From: a virus
Length of the DNA stretch: 36,411 nt
IMG/VR virus record: IMGVR_UViG_3300022198_004043
Coordinates: 1-36,411 of that record
Reading direction: 5' to 3' (one strand)
Position numbers and translations under genes: made by a program. The notes beneath the pieces are model-generated. The model was not told where the DNA came from, made no database searches, and saw only the letters and a list, made by a program, of their open reading frames with translations. This document shows positions 10,001 through 17,752 of the stretch, piece after piece; positions within the stretch are counted from its first letter, which is position 1; each line of letters starts with the position of its first letter.

Positions 10001-11013
10001 GGATGCCCGTAAGCACTCCACATGATGGAATAGGATACCCTCTCTATCTTAAAGCTGGAATTCACACCAGGATCATCGTACACGCACCCATAAAAACCAA
10101 CTGTCGAGTCATTGGCTAAAAACTCTTGCCCATCCACTATCCTTGTGATGTCACCACATATTAAATTGCCACCATACTTATGTATCGTCCCAACGCTTGC
10201 AATATTGCTCTCCCTCATTCCATAAAGCGGAACTGCCTCATCCCAATCAGTATGGTATATCCTTGGTAGGTCATAGCCATTATTGATGATCACATATCCA
10301 GAACTCTCAACAATCTCCCACCTTCTGGCAGGGCTTCCGTCTCCACGGTAATGAAGACCTCTTGAAATCTCAATCCATCCAGCCGGAATTGTGGACTCCG
10401 AAAAATATCCAGGATCCACATACGGGACATTCACAACCTCAATCTCCAGAGAGTCACCATAGCCATTCCCGCCATCAAGAATCTCAACCTCAATAATTCG
10501 GCCATCCTCTGCCGTAAACCGAAGATCCAACCCACCCCCTGTGGCACCATCTTCTTCCTCAAATGTTGGGCGAACTCCATTTACGGGAGTCCCATAATAC
10601 CCAAACCCAGAGTTAATCAAGCTGGCCCCTACCACGGAACCGCCCTCCAGTGTGAGCACTACTCTCGCTGGTACAATAGGGCGATCCCGCATGTAGGATA
10701 AATGCTTATCATTCCCCAAGTATGCAAAGATGCTTCCGCCCCTGCATCCTATGGCAGATCGATTGCCGTCATGGTCCGTAAACTCATGCAATCCACCAAT
10801 AGGCCCAGATCCTGGCAATATATGAAAATCTTTCCTGCCCTCGATCCGGATAATATCAGTGCCATCCCTTAAGACTTCTCCCTCAAGGTCTCTTCTGATA
10901 TTTCGCTTCTCGGTGTAATTCGCAAGACCTACGGCATTTTCAGCCAACGTCGATGCAAGCTTTCCACCATCAGCTACCTTTACCGATATTGGCTTTGGCT
11001 TCTTCTTTGGCAT
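7057..11013 (-). CDS. Very large tail protein with GGxGY-type β repeats (tail tube/nozzle candidate)
   Basis: About 1318 residues from the ATG at 11013 (MPKKKPKPISVKVADGG), which has AGAGGA about 13 bases upstream; a TTG 45 bases further upstream would extend it but is less likely. The N-terminus is basic. A glycine/tyrosine β-repeat near residues 125-190 (LINSGFGYYGTPV, then ILDGGNGYGDSLEIEVV) and a related one near 480 (ITDPGAGYDTDAVSISTTG) resemble repeats common in phage tail and fibre proteins. The C-terminal third holds WD/Y-rich segments (YIYWGNDGPYEISVGAF type) recalling the tail-nozzle protein of podoviruses, where one large protein closes the tail tube. The position after adaptor and fibres supports this. 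A T7 gp12-like role is an inference. Confidence 0.6.
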   Translation of the reverse strand: MPKKKPKPISVKVADGGKLASTLAENAVGLANYTEKRNIRRDLEGEVLRDGTDIIRIEGRKDFHILPGSGPIGGLHEFTDHDGNRSAIGCRGGSIFAYLGNDKHLSYMRDRPIVPARVVLTLEGGSVVGASLINSGFGYYGTPVNGVRPTFEEEDGATGGGLDLRFTAEDGRIIEVEILDGGNGYGDSLEIEVVNVPYVDPGYFSESTIPAGWIEISRGLHYRGDGSPARRWEIVESSGYVIINNGYDLPRIYHTDWDEAVPLYGMRESNIASVGTIHKYGGNLICGDITRIVDGQEFLANDSTVGFYGCVYDDPGVNSSFKIERVSYSIMWSAYGHPWLYEQGFEGSIQKGSARFKLKHDAGKVGGIGATFSVGDPVYIPLAGINGARLDLKNSSNTVIEGISAVSNIFYKKEHGLDDGERIRIVDIGSGSGLGVGSDYYVVILSDDTFQLANDIGRRATATLTLNGTSLSYKITDPGAGYDTDAVSISTTGLSMESESVERPYIRVRLNNLGQVSGLRVMDDGELKPVEDASLEFYPVEVSDGVDEIIEIQIGRPVQNIVDIPVSIRDMIIMRPNLHDEFQSIIQGGVKQEVSVRIQYSPPTVVPTLKEYFRVDISEESYLIETDTYDGVLQENDVHWSVSEDEIIGFLVSKINADSRIVKAKTVQGGFILESLIAGRGFDVSIATSETGQEGAETNVRLSTITPNSTGGATDAQIEEAYLALYGRPKLDQIDNAFNNPVKILGVKGPYDLIGVSGEMMGRVSQSSNHNYQITLLLDKDTTGELEVKVEYDFSAKFHASEGVVLDEDYDNDRAAALFLAGLAEFIQDNPVLSEVIDCHAYGVSEKEPWIWIWAKDPSRTVEVSNIIREEGGEFTAGNKVHNQWNEPTGTVIPGSEGDPGTWYETQQGALFYLPDGEDDWIYWGLGEEYDDDLIDEHSDIIGGWVYVPAYRDSTYCGHGMFIMDRRPEWGMEFVLDAFASSDALDTEIRRFVNIGGVYVYDFSLGAGYQDWQEDGSAINKFEPLGDYMVGYRKNGIFVMSKTTNPQIPFGLKTVYTGQAVPTFPNSVMNILGNKHIYWGNDGPYEISVGAFYPVVSMKAVAASSFWRNFTGDKEAVFAVNNPSNFEYYLSIPGEGTLCYDYKYDTFSTSELRFLAATTMHRFEEDGGFWFIMALEGGLNEIVRHVRGSAFMYDPVTKSLKPFVGIIQYGMTDLGDSLNNKTIDTVALDVKGGETLDVGFYSAYNMDEKYLWGEDEPDTTLDTIDIGDGDRAIFLHMEGIFFQLRMEIPSQGNMNFKYLGYTMMARGTFSRSIEMENH

Positions 11014-11287
11014 CAGGCTTTTTGTCCTCTTGCTCAAGTGCGGCCTTGAACTCACCAAACGCCTGAAGACGCTCGTAGCTCATATCTGCCTCCGCAACTC
11101 CAGCCTTCGCAAGGCAATACTTGGTGGCATTAATTCCACCGACTAATTGCAGCTCCTTCATTGCAGCTTGTTCCTTCGCATTACGTACTGCAACGAGGTC
11201 GTTATGCATCGACAGCAATGCTTCCATACTACAGGAGAGTATCGGATTTTCCGAAATCTCCTCATTTGTTTTTGGTTTGGTTTCCAT
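10970..11287 (-). CDS. Small hypothetical virion-operon protein (105 aa)
   Basis: A 105-residue, soluble, highly charged helical protein (MSYERLQAFGEFKAALEQED), with a Lys/Glu/Ala-rich C-terminal tail (KKPDAKEEAKANIGKGS). It starts at ATG 11287 immediately after the stop of the fibre-like gene upstream and overlaps the 5' end of the large tail gene by 44 bases. I do not recognise a family. Its place directly before the largest tail gene suggests a partner or chaperone for that protein, as small helical proteins often fill this role. That is inference only. Confidence 0.55.
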   Translation of the reverse strand: METKPKTNEEISENPILSCSMEALLSMHNDLVAVRNAKEQAAMKELQLVGGINATKYCLAKAGVAEADMSYERLQAFGEFKAALEQEDKKPDAKEEAKANIGKGS

Positions 11288-12661
11288 TTACGCTTTTACT
11301 TTTAGTGTTCGATCAGACAGATCCAGATAGAGTGTTCCGCTCGCCACGGCCCCTGGATCTGTAGGTAAATCGTTAAAATTCACAACCGTAACCCCACCTG
11401 CACGATGGATGGTAAATAGGACATCTGGATTACCACCTCCATTAGGGATCATCTCAAACGATAGGGAGTCTCCTGCTTGCACAACGAATCCATCATTTGC
11501 CACAGATGTAACCTTCTTCATCTCCATGCCTGCACCACTTGTATGTGAGTGCATAGTGAGCATCTGGTTACTACTGGTCTTCGTCCTCTCCATATAGACA
11601 TTTGTTCCCAAGGAGTGAGCAAATGCTGACACGCCCTCTTGCCCATCAATATCCGAGAATACATGCGTGGCTGGCTTGGTGCCCTCCTGCCCATATGTGG
11701 AAACGCCGCTAAAAGTCTCACCACCAAGAATGATCTGTGGACCAAACTCAATCGCAGTTGCTGCCTCATTTTGGACTGCTTTACGGAAAGAAGCCTTTAT
11801 GCCTCTGCCGCCAACTCCAGTCCAGTATGTGTCAAAAATCAAGTGCCCATCTTTTGAACCAAGCCTTACGCCTTGTCCGTAATTTCCGATATCCGAAGCA
11901 TCAACTAACTCAAGCCATGCATCAACATCTCCCTCGCTTCCGCCAAGAGCATTGCCATAGAGACGCAAGCGTGATGGACCAGTGTAATCCAGAAGCTCCA
12001 ACTCAAGACCTTCTGCATCATTGCCAACAATACGCATATCTCCATTTACGGACAAAACCCTTTCGCTTGAGTAGGCGGGTGAGGTCTTTAGGTAAACTGC
12101 AACATTTCCAGATCCAAGGCCAGAAATATCCACAACCTGGTTACTGTCATTTTTGAGCTTAAATTCATTGTCAAGGTATCCGCTCTCAATCAGCACTTTG
12201 TATTCCTGCGAGGCTATCAACCCTGCTGGCATGGTGCTATTTGGGCGAGGCACTATCAGCACTGTTTGACCGTCAACAATCTCAGTGCCCCACTGAGCCC
12301 CCAACGCAGCCCTGCTGGCAGGTAGCTTGATCTTATTATTCACAAGATCTAAGTGATCCCCATCAAGAGGGAGGATTGCCATAGGAGCATATACCGGTAA
12401 TGGCGTTCCAATGGATATGTGGTTAGTGTCGATTGCCTGAAAAACTGGGGAGTTCTCATCTCCGACAAAAAATCTATCTGACTGACTGTATGCGATTCCA
12501 GATACCGAAATCTGGCCATCCACTATCTCAAGCCCCCTGCCAACAAGGCCATCCTGCGGAATAAGGTTTCTGAACAATGCCAACCAATCTTCTTTCTCGT
12601 ATGAGTTTAGAAGCTCTCCTGCTTCCGTTGTGCCATAAGATGGCCTTACATCAAAGTTCAT
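11288..12661 (-). CDS. Tail fibre-like protein
   Basis: A 457-residue β-rich protein. The N-terminal helix (YEKEDWLALFRNLIPQDG) is followed by GRGLEIVDGQISVSG and FVGDENSPVFQAID, resembling connector motifs of phage fibres and matching a segment of the 448-residue appendage protein. The C-terminus (NFNDLPTDPGAVASGTLYLD, then LSDRTLKVKA) has the 'LPTxDPxxxGxLYxDxxGTLKV' form seen at the ends of many marine phage fibre or structural proteins. Start ATG 12661 has AGAGGA and AAGGA upstream. I infer a host-contact fibre; I cannot say which receptor. Confidence 0.6.
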   Translation of the reverse strand: MNFDVRPSYGTTEAGELLNSYEKEDWLALFRNLIPQDGLVGRGLEIVDGQISVSGIAYSQSDRFFVGDENSPVFQAIDTNHISIGTPLPVYAPMAILPLDGDHLDLVNNKIKLPASRAALGAQWGTEIVDGQTVLIVPRPNSTMPAGLIASQEYKVLIESGYLDNEFKLKNDSNQVVDISGLGSGNVAVYLKTSPAYSSERVLSVNGDMRIVGNDAEGLELELLDYTGPSRLRLYGNALGGSEGDVDAWLELVDASDIGNYGQGVRLGSKDGHLIFDTYWTGVGGRGIKASFRKAVQNEAATAIEFGPQIILGGETFSGVSTYGQEGTKPATHVFSDIDGQEGVSAFAHSLGTNVYMERTKTSSNQMLTMHSHTSGAGMEMKKVTSVANDGFVVQAGDSLSFEMIPNGGGNPDVLFTIHRAGGVTVVNFNDLPTDPGAVASGTLYLDLSDRTLKVKA

Positions 12662-12683
12662 TTCCTTGGTTCCTCTCTGACTA

Positions 12684-13184
12684 TTAAATGAGTTTCCACT
12701 TGAGGGTATTCACCTCAATTTCAAGCACTTTATGCTGTGCCAGTGGATGGATATCTGGGTTCACTCCAGCAAGAGGGGCAGGCACCGCAAGCAATGGAAT
12801 AAAGCTACCTGAAAAAGATGCCCCAATAATGAGATACTTAATATCCCAACCCGCAGCATTCATCACAGGACTCCATACGACCTTATTGGTGTTTCGCCAC
12901 TTTCGTTCTCCAGCATCATAATTGCGTGGCCCAATATTCTCAGCCACGATTCCTGAAGCATAATTCCCTGTCTCTCCTGAAGGGGAGGTAAAGGTATCAA
13001 ACCCAGATGCCAGCGATGCATCAATAGCAATAGCTGCCTGCAATGTGGCTGTGTCGCCAATGTTATTCAGCCTGAATCCGGTCGGCAAACTTGCTGCCGC
13101 CGCATCTACTGAGTATTGAGTTGTATCCCCAAGAAGATCACCAACCAGGGATTGAAGGAACTTTGAATTGATTGCTGTAGACAT
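12684..13184 (-). CDS. Hypothetical structural protein (166 aa)
   Basis: A 166-residue protein, Ala/Ser/Gly-rich in its first half (DAAAASLPTGFRLNNIGDTA) and β-rich in the second (VVWSPVMNAAGWDIKYLIIG). There is no signal peptide or catalytic motif. It lies between the PAS-domain gene and the fibre-like gene, with ATG at 13184 and no obvious ribosome binding site. The composition suits a virion surface or fibre-accessory protein. Family not recognised. Confidence 0.5.
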   Translation of the reverse strand: MSTAINSKFLQSLVGDLLGDTTQYSVDAAAASLPTGFRLNNIGDTATLQAAIAIDASLASGFDTFTSPSGETGNYASGIVAENIGPRNYDAGERKWRNTNKVVWSPVMNAAGWDIKYLIIGASFSGSFIPLLAVPAPLAGVNPDIHPLAQHKVLEIEVNTLKWKLI

Positions 13185-13235
13185 TGGATGTTTGGGTAAA
13201 AGAATTTGGTTAAAATATGTGATCAGTCAAGACAC

Positions 13236-13829
13236 TTAGTTTGCATTTGGCACAACAAGGTTCATATTCCGAAAAGGAACCTCATACGGAAATATTATCG
13301 CCACTGCCCCTGTACCCTTCGCAGGTGAAGCCGCCATGAATATTGTTGCGGTGAATAGTGACCCATCACTTCTTCTTGCCTCCTTACAAACCAATCCATG
13401 CACCCCAGATCGCCTCTCCATTGCCTTGTCGTAAGCTTTTCTATGATCAGAAATAACGCTGGAATCCATTAAATCCTCAATACACATTGAGAAATAATCC
13501 AATCGATTATAGTTAAACATTTCCGCCGCATTATCGTTCCACCAAGTCAATCTATGGGAGTCATCCGCATGCACTATGCCAGCTCCTACGCTCTCCAAAA
13601 TAGATACAGTAAGATTCTGCTTGTGGGCCAAGTCTGTGAGTTTTAATTCCAGTTTAGCAAAATGCCTCTCTTGCGACTCCCTTACATCACTTGGCTTTGT
13701 TTCACTCTCATAGAACCCTATGGCCGTAAAACAAAGTAAGATTGCGAGCATTACTAAAATAACACCAAACATAACCTCTCTCTTGAGGCTACTTTTGTTT
13801 AGTTCAGAAAAAGGTGTTTGAGTTTTCAT
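13236..13829 (-). CDS. Membrane-anchored PAS-domain protein
   Basis: A 197-residue protein from ATG 13829; a longer frame exists upstream, but it overlaps the preceding gene and encodes implausible Cys/Arg-rich sequence. Residues 19-40 form one hydrophobic membrane segment (MFGVILVMLAILLCFTAIGF) preceded by a basic stretch. Residues 41-75 are a charged helical linker. Residues ~76-181 match a PAS fold: ILESVGAGIVHADDSHRLTW, WNDNAAEMFNYNRL, SDHRKAYDKAMERRSG, RRSDGSLFTATIFMAA, GAVAIIFP. PAS domains sense ligands, redox, oxygen or light, or mediate dimerisation. No kinase, cyclase or other output domain follows. The positive-inside rule would put the PAS domain outside the cytoplasm, but the charge bias is weak. 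It overlaps the 88-residue membrane protein by 26 bases, so the two are probably made together. Confidence 0.7.
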   Translation of the reverse strand: MKTQTPFSELNKSSLKREVMFGVILVMLAILLCFTAIGFYESETKPSDVRESQERHFAKLELKLTDLAHKQNLTVSILESVGAGIVHADDSHRLTWWNDNAAEMFNYNRLDYFSMCIEDLMDSSVISDHRKAYDKAMERRSGVHGLVCKEARRSDGSLFTATIFMAASPAKGTGAVAIIFPYEVPFRNMNLVVPNAN

Positions 13830-14070
13830 TTTTACGCTTCCAGTCCTTGTATAAGTCCTCAAGCTCTTTGTGGACCTCCTCTGGCGACATATTCCCCAGC
13901 CTACCAAAGAACAATACTGCCGATATTTGAAACTTCTTACATTGCGTGTAGTCCTTCCACAGCCATCTGAACACAAACGCCAGCAAGGCAATAAGTATAA
14001 CCCCAACAATTATCAGTAACTTTGCCGCCGAAACATCCGTCTCTAATATCTTGATAAGAAATTCAAACAT
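13804..14070 (-). CDS. Small single-pass membrane protein paired with the PAS protein
   Basis: 88 residues from ATG 14070; an in-frame start 60 bases upstream is possible, but its extra N-terminus looks non-coding. A hydrophobic segment at residues ~15-36 (AAKLLIIVGVILIALLAFVF) is followed by a basic/aromatic boundary (RWLWKDYTQCKK), predicting a cytoplasmic C-terminus. The tail is helical and charged (SPEEVHKELEDLYKDWKRKN). The 3' end overlaps the PAS gene start by 26 bases. By size and position among tail genes it could be a holin or lysis-related protein, but the long charged tail is unusual. No conserved lysis motif was seen. Confidence 0.6.
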   Translation of the reverse strand: MFEFLIKILETDVSAAKLLIIVGVILIALLAFVFRWLWKDYTQCKKFQISAVLFFGRLGNMSPEEVHKELEDLYKDWKRKNENSNTFF

Positions 14071-14141
14071 CGCCAATTTTAATAAGGATGAATATGTGCG
14101 ACCAAGGAATGTGACCCTGGCCGCACACATGCAAGATTGAA

Positions 14142-15371
14142 TTATGCGTTTACAGCAGTTTCGAAGTCGGTGAAATCACCAAGAGCGTCACCACTACTAT
14201 TGATGATCAACTTATCGGTTGGAATATAAACTTCCGCAAGGGCGTATCCGGTAGCCGCAGAAACATCCGTTGTTCCCGCACCGTCTTGGTGTGTGGCAAA
14301 GATGAATCGATCCAAGCCTTCATCCCATCCGAAGAATGCCCCATCCTCGCTTGAGCCACGAGTAAACTGGATACCAGCATCGCCGACAGCATTTGAAGCC
14401 TGGTCAGCATCCTTAGCAATTTCGATAATCTGGTCAGTAACTGAAACAGTTGTGGAATCAACGGTTGTAGTAGTGCCCTGAATAGTAAGATTACCAGTGA
14501 CAGTCAGATTTCCGCCAACAGACATATCAACATCAGTTTGGACAGTGCCAGTCAGGTATCCGCCAGAGAGGTTGATGCCATTCTGGAACTCAGTAGCAGA
14601 GTCAAATACGGATTCTCCTGAAACAGAGATACCCGCAGATCCTATGGCAATTTGATTTGAGTCAGTAATACCCCCACCTTGCAACTCGATAGCTCCTGTA
14701 CCCATGGATAGCGATCCGGATCCAGAGGACAGATTCACGCCACCATTATTACTGAGCGAGATGCCGGATGAGCCAACATCAATACCACCATCTCCGAAAA
14801 GATGTTGAGTAGAGCTTGACGAAGCATCAATGTACGCATTGGAACCAAAGGTAATAACGCCATTTGTTCCCAGTGTGATACTACCATCCGCAAGGGATAG
14901 ATCGATACCACTGGAGCTTGGGTACAGACTTCCGGATCCAGAGGACATATCGATACCGCCTGAGCCGCTAATGGAAATACCTCCATCAGTCATAGTGATA
15001 CTACCATTAGTACCAAAGGTAATAGATCCATCCGCAGAAGAAAGGTCAATGCCGCTTGAAGATGGCAGTAGGCTTCCAGACCCAGAGGACATGTCAATGC
15101 CTCCTGAGCCTCCCATGGTGATGCCAGCAGAGGCTCCAAAGGTTAAGCCGATATCATTCGTTGATATATCGATACCGCCTGAGCCGACTGTGATTGCACC
15201 TCCTCCGGATAGGGAAATTCCACCAGTACCGGAGATATCAAGACCAGTGCTTCCGGTCATGTCGATATCTGGAACCGTCAAAACTCCTGTTAGAGTAGGG
15301 CTATCGCCGCTGATTTTTCCTGCGAGCTTGGTATTAACCAATTGCCCGATTTGAGTCATTAATGAGGACAT
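14142..15371 (-). CDS. Repetitive Gly/Ser-rich tail fibre protein
   Basis: A 409-residue protein with a short N-terminal module MSSLMTQIGQLVNTKL shared with the 118-residue protein just upstream. Residues ~40-235 are β-type repeats of the form GGIxxSSG/GxITxG, including two 48-residue near-identical units starting at residues 91 and 139 (GIDMSSGSGSL, then SSSGIDL, ADGSIT, GTNG). Residues ~285-330 hold VGGNLTVTGNLTIQGTTTTV followed by STTVSVTDQIIEIAKDAD, a motif recurrent in marine phage structural proteins. The composition suggests an elongated β-helical shaft. ATG at 15371 has AAGGA about 7 bases upstream. Likely a fibre; receptor unknown. Confidence 0.7.
   Translation of the reverse strand: MSSLMTQIGQLVNTKLAGKISGDSPTLTGVLTVPDIDMTGSTGLDISGTGGISLSGGGAITVGSGGIDISTNDIGLTFGASAGITMGGSGGIDMSSGSGSLLPSSSGIDLSSADGSITFGTNGSITMTDGGISISGSGGIDMSSGSGSLYPSSSGIDLSLADGSITLGTNGVITFGSNAYIDASSSSTQHLFGDGGIDVGSSGISLSNNGGVNLSSGSGSLSMGTGAIELQGGGITDSNQIAIGSAGISVSGESVFDSATEFQNGINLSGGYLTGTVQTDVDMSVGGNLTVTGNLTIQGTTTTVDSTTVSVTDQIIEIAKDADQASNAVGDAGIQFTRGSSEDGAFFGWDEGLDRFIFATHQDGAGTTDVSAATGYALAEVYIPTDKLIINSSGDALGDFTDFETAVNA
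14814..15101 (-). repeat. 144-bp tandem coding repeat (2 copies, diverged) in the fibre gene
   Basis: The two 48-residue units of the fibre protein correspond to two adjacent 144-base segments starting at about 15101 and 14957 on the minus strand. Both read GIDMSSGSGSL[L/Y]PSSSGIDLS[S/L]ADGSIT[F/L]GTNG. A degenerate third copy (GVNLSSGSGSLS) begins 72 residues after the second. DNA identity is visible but imperfect, so the copies are old or selected for protein rather than recently duplicated. Confidence 0.7.
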
Positions 15372-15407
15372 TATATTTCCTTGTATTTTAGGTTAACAAA
15401 AAGTGTT

Positions 15408-15764
15408 TTATGTGGATGAGGTTACAGTAAGCTCATCATCCTCTCCGCATGTTACGTGGATATGTGTGTAGGCACTTGGGGTCGTGTACGACTTACTTGT
15501 GCCGCCATTGATGGTTGCGGTTGATCCGGTCCGAGTAAAGGAGATGTTATTTGTGCCATCCTTAACTTCAATGATACACCTCAATCCAGCCTTTATCACT
15601 CCATCATCGATCTGGAAATCCACGGAATTTGAACTGGTGTCCACTGGCACAACCTTCTGATTGAATGACATATCCAGATCTGGACTTGCTGCCGTTATGG
15701 GACTTTTGGCACTCAATAGCCTGTCCCTTATGAAGTTACCAACCTGTGTCATCAAGCTACTCAT
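15408..15764 (-). CDS. Small virion protein sharing the fibre N-terminal module
   Basis: 118 residues. The N-terminus MSSLMTQVGNFIRDRLL matches that of the 409-residue fibre (MSSLMTQIGQLVNTKL). The rest is a compact β-rich domain (RCIIEVKDGTNNISFTRTGS ... THIHVTCGEDDELTVTSS). ATG at 15764 overlaps the upstream stop by 4 bases (ATGA) and has GGAGA about 7 bases upstream. The shared leader may be a docking peptide to the same virion site; the small domain could be a cap or collar element. Family not recognised. Confidence 0.6.
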   Translation of the reverse strand: MSSLMTQVGNFIRDRLLSAKSPITAASPDLDMSFNQKVVPVDTSSNSVDFQIDDGVIKAGLRCIIEVKDGTNNISFTRTGSTATINGGTSKSYTTPSAYTHIHVTCGEDDELTVTSST

Positions 15765-17752
15765 GATACGATCTCCATGTCTACACTGAATCTGCCCTCA
15801 ATAGTAAGCTGCGAGTTGCCTCCAACCCCTGCATCGGTTCCCTCCACAACTGAGGATGCACCCCCAGCGGTTAGGCCAGAACTCACCATTGCTATTTGAA
15901 TACCGGAGCTTCTGGTTGCGGAAGTTTCTCCGAACACTGCCTCAATGTTGGACATCTCTATGGTGAAATCATACGGATTGTAGTCCCTCTGAGCAAGAGG
16001 AAGAGGATAAAACAATGGGTTATCACTATATGCAGCATGCAGGGCATCCAGCTCCCCGAAATGCCAAGCCTCAGTTCCGGCATCACCTGAATACTTAGTG
16101 AAGTGATTTGAGAGCATGTGGCCTACTGTTCTTGGTATCCAGTTTTCCATGCTGTAAAATCCTGGCTTAAGGAAGTTTGAATCACTCCATACCTTTCCTG
16201 AGTTGAGATACGGAATCAACGCCAATGGAATAAACCCAATGTTATCATTGAACTTCACCGCCAAGACACAGTGACGATTATCCACATCCATCGTATTATT
16301 TGATGGATTGAACCAAACATATCGATAGTGATTTGAGAAATATGTGTCATCCCAAGCTACAACGCCCGCTGCATTCCTCCACCATCTTGCGTGATAATCA
16401 GGGGTTCTCTGGCCATCACTGACGGTATAATCCGCTGGGTCATCATGGAAGTTCTCAACCGAGTTTAACTCATACCCATTGCTCCATAGAGTGTACCCAA
16501 TGGCATCATGGTAAGAGAGGTAATTTTCACTCGTGTCCCTGAGTCTATGCACGTAACAACCCCGCACAGTGATGTTGATTTCTGTGGCACTTGCAAGACC
16601 TACAGGGGTCCACTCAAGCGGAGTCTGAACCGAATCATGGATTTGTAGATCTCCCGCATATTGGGATCCTGCCACATCCATACTTCCTGGATCAACATCA
16701 AGCCCGGGTATTGCCATATCAATATCACCAAAAGGAACAATGGCTGTCAGGACATTCCATGTGCCTACATCAAACTCAAATCCCTGGACCTCAAAGTCGG
16801 TTTCCAGATCCTCATCCTCTGCGGTCCCAGCCAGATTTACGGCCTCCGCAAAGTCCTCCGCAGTACCAAGCGTCTCCGCAATAATCTGATTGATAAGATC
16901 TGTCAATTCGCCGATGTCTGCACCGCCGCCGCAAGTGTACTGATTCGGATTATCTAAGTCCACCTCCTCAAGCGAGTCATCGCCCTCAGACATCTCAACA
17001 AAGGTGTTCTTGTAAAAATTCATTGGCCATGTGATGGGCCATGTCACCGGAACAAGAACCCTCACAATCCTGGTTGTGCCCTTGCGTCCTGCAAGTGTGA
17101 CTCTCAGGTTCTCTGCGGTATCGCCAGCCTCTTCAACGACAACCGTAATCTCATCCTCCATGCAGCACTTAAATGTCTGTATGCCATTATTGATTCCAGT
17201 CGATCTTGCTCCTCCAGTAATTGATACAGTAGCCTTCTTTGTGCCATTCACATATATGCTTAGCCTTGTGGCATTGGTGCCACTATTACTAAGACTGGCC
17301 CTGACATCATCCACAACAAAAGAGTATGGTGCCCTGAAGGTCATAACTGTGCCAACCTGAACATCCTTTGAGTCCGTCCATAAGGCATCCACATTGAATC
17401 TCTCAATGTCATATCTATTGGCTTCCACGTCCTGGGATAATGCCAATCTCTGGGAGTCCACCAACGCAATCTCTGCCTGGAGTAATTGCAAGAGTTCCAG
17501 TAATCCATTTACTCTCTCCTCCTCACCATCCACTCTATCAGTGAGGCTACTCAAAGAATTTGAAACAGTCTGAATACTTGCACTCAGATTTGAAATATTA
17601 AGCTGTGCACTCCGAACATTCTCTTCTAAGGCAAGATGCTCCTTAAGTGTCACAAGGCCATCAATAAGGGCAGCAAAGCTACTCTCCTGATACTCATCGC
17701 CACGCTGGAAGAGTGACTTGAGGTAATTTCTGCTATACTCTACTCCGCTCAT
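15761..17752 (-). CDS. Tail fibre / appendage protein with coiled-coil stalk
   Basis: A 663-residue protein. Residues 11-37 (YLKSLFQRGDEYQESSFAAL followed by IDGLVTL) follow the 'FxxGDxxxxxxFxxLID' pattern found at the N-termini of many phage fibres and thought to dock them to the virion. Residues ~38-115 are a heptad-rich coiled coil (SNLSASIQTVSNSLSSLTDR; LLELLQLLQAEIALVDSQRL). Next come β-rich domains (120-230), an acidic linker with CGGG (~265), and a large aromatic-rich C-terminal domain (~380-610; WWRNAAGVVAWDDTYFSNHY) likely to contact the host. GGAGGG lies about 11 bases before the ATG. The start shares its A with the upstream stop (TAATG-type junction). Confidence 0.65.
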   Translation of the reverse strand: MSGVEYSRNYLKSLFQRGDEYQESSFAALIDGLVTLKEHLALEENVRSAQLNISNLSASIQTVSNSLSSLTDRVDGEEERVNGLLELLQLLQAEIALVDSQRLALSQDVEANRYDIERFNVDALWTDSKDVQVGTVMTFRAPYSFVVDDVRASLSNSGTNATRLSIYVNGTKKATVSITGGARSTGINNGIQTFKCCMEDEITVVVEEAGDTAENLRVTLAGRKGTTRIVRVLVPVTWPITWPMNFYKNTFVEMSEGDDSLEEVDLDNPNQYTCGGGADIGELTDLINQIIAETLGTAEDFAEAVNLAGTAEDEDLETDFEVQGFEFDVGTWNVLTAIVPFGDIDMAIPGLDVDPGSMDVAGSQYAGDLQIHDSVQTPLEWTPVGLASATEINITVRGCYVHRLRDTSENYLSYHDAIGYTLWSNGYELNSVENFHDDPADYTVSDGQRTPDYHARWWRNAAGVVAWDDTYFSNHYRYVWFNPSNNTMDVDNRHCVLAVKFNDNIGFIPLALIPYLNSGKVWSDSNFLKPGFYSMENWIPRTVGHMLSNHFTKYSGDAGTEAWHFGELDALHAAYSDNPLFYPLPLAQRDYNPYDFTIEMSNIEAVFGETSATRSSGIQIAMVSSGLTAGGASSVVEGTDAGVGGNSQLTIEGRFSVDMEIVS

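Noticed and set aside
11014-11058. TTG start upstream for the large tail protein
   Set aside because: The ATG at 11013 has a ribosome binding site and a plausible basic N-terminus.
13830-14009. 60-residue N-terminal extension of the PAS protein
   Set aside because: Cys/Arg-rich sequence that overlaps the preceding membrane-protein gene in another frame; the ATG at 13829 gives a normal basic leader and membrane helix.
14700-15250. Regular repeats that at first look like a CRISPR-type or intergenic repeat array
   Set aside because: They are in frame in a 409-residue Gly/Ser protein and conserve amino-acid pattern rather than exact DNA with unique spacers.
14830-15354. Plus-strand 174-residue open frame rich in Pro and Ile
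   Set aside because: Shadow of the repetitive fibre gene; composition mirrors the repeat read backwards and it has no ribosome binding site.
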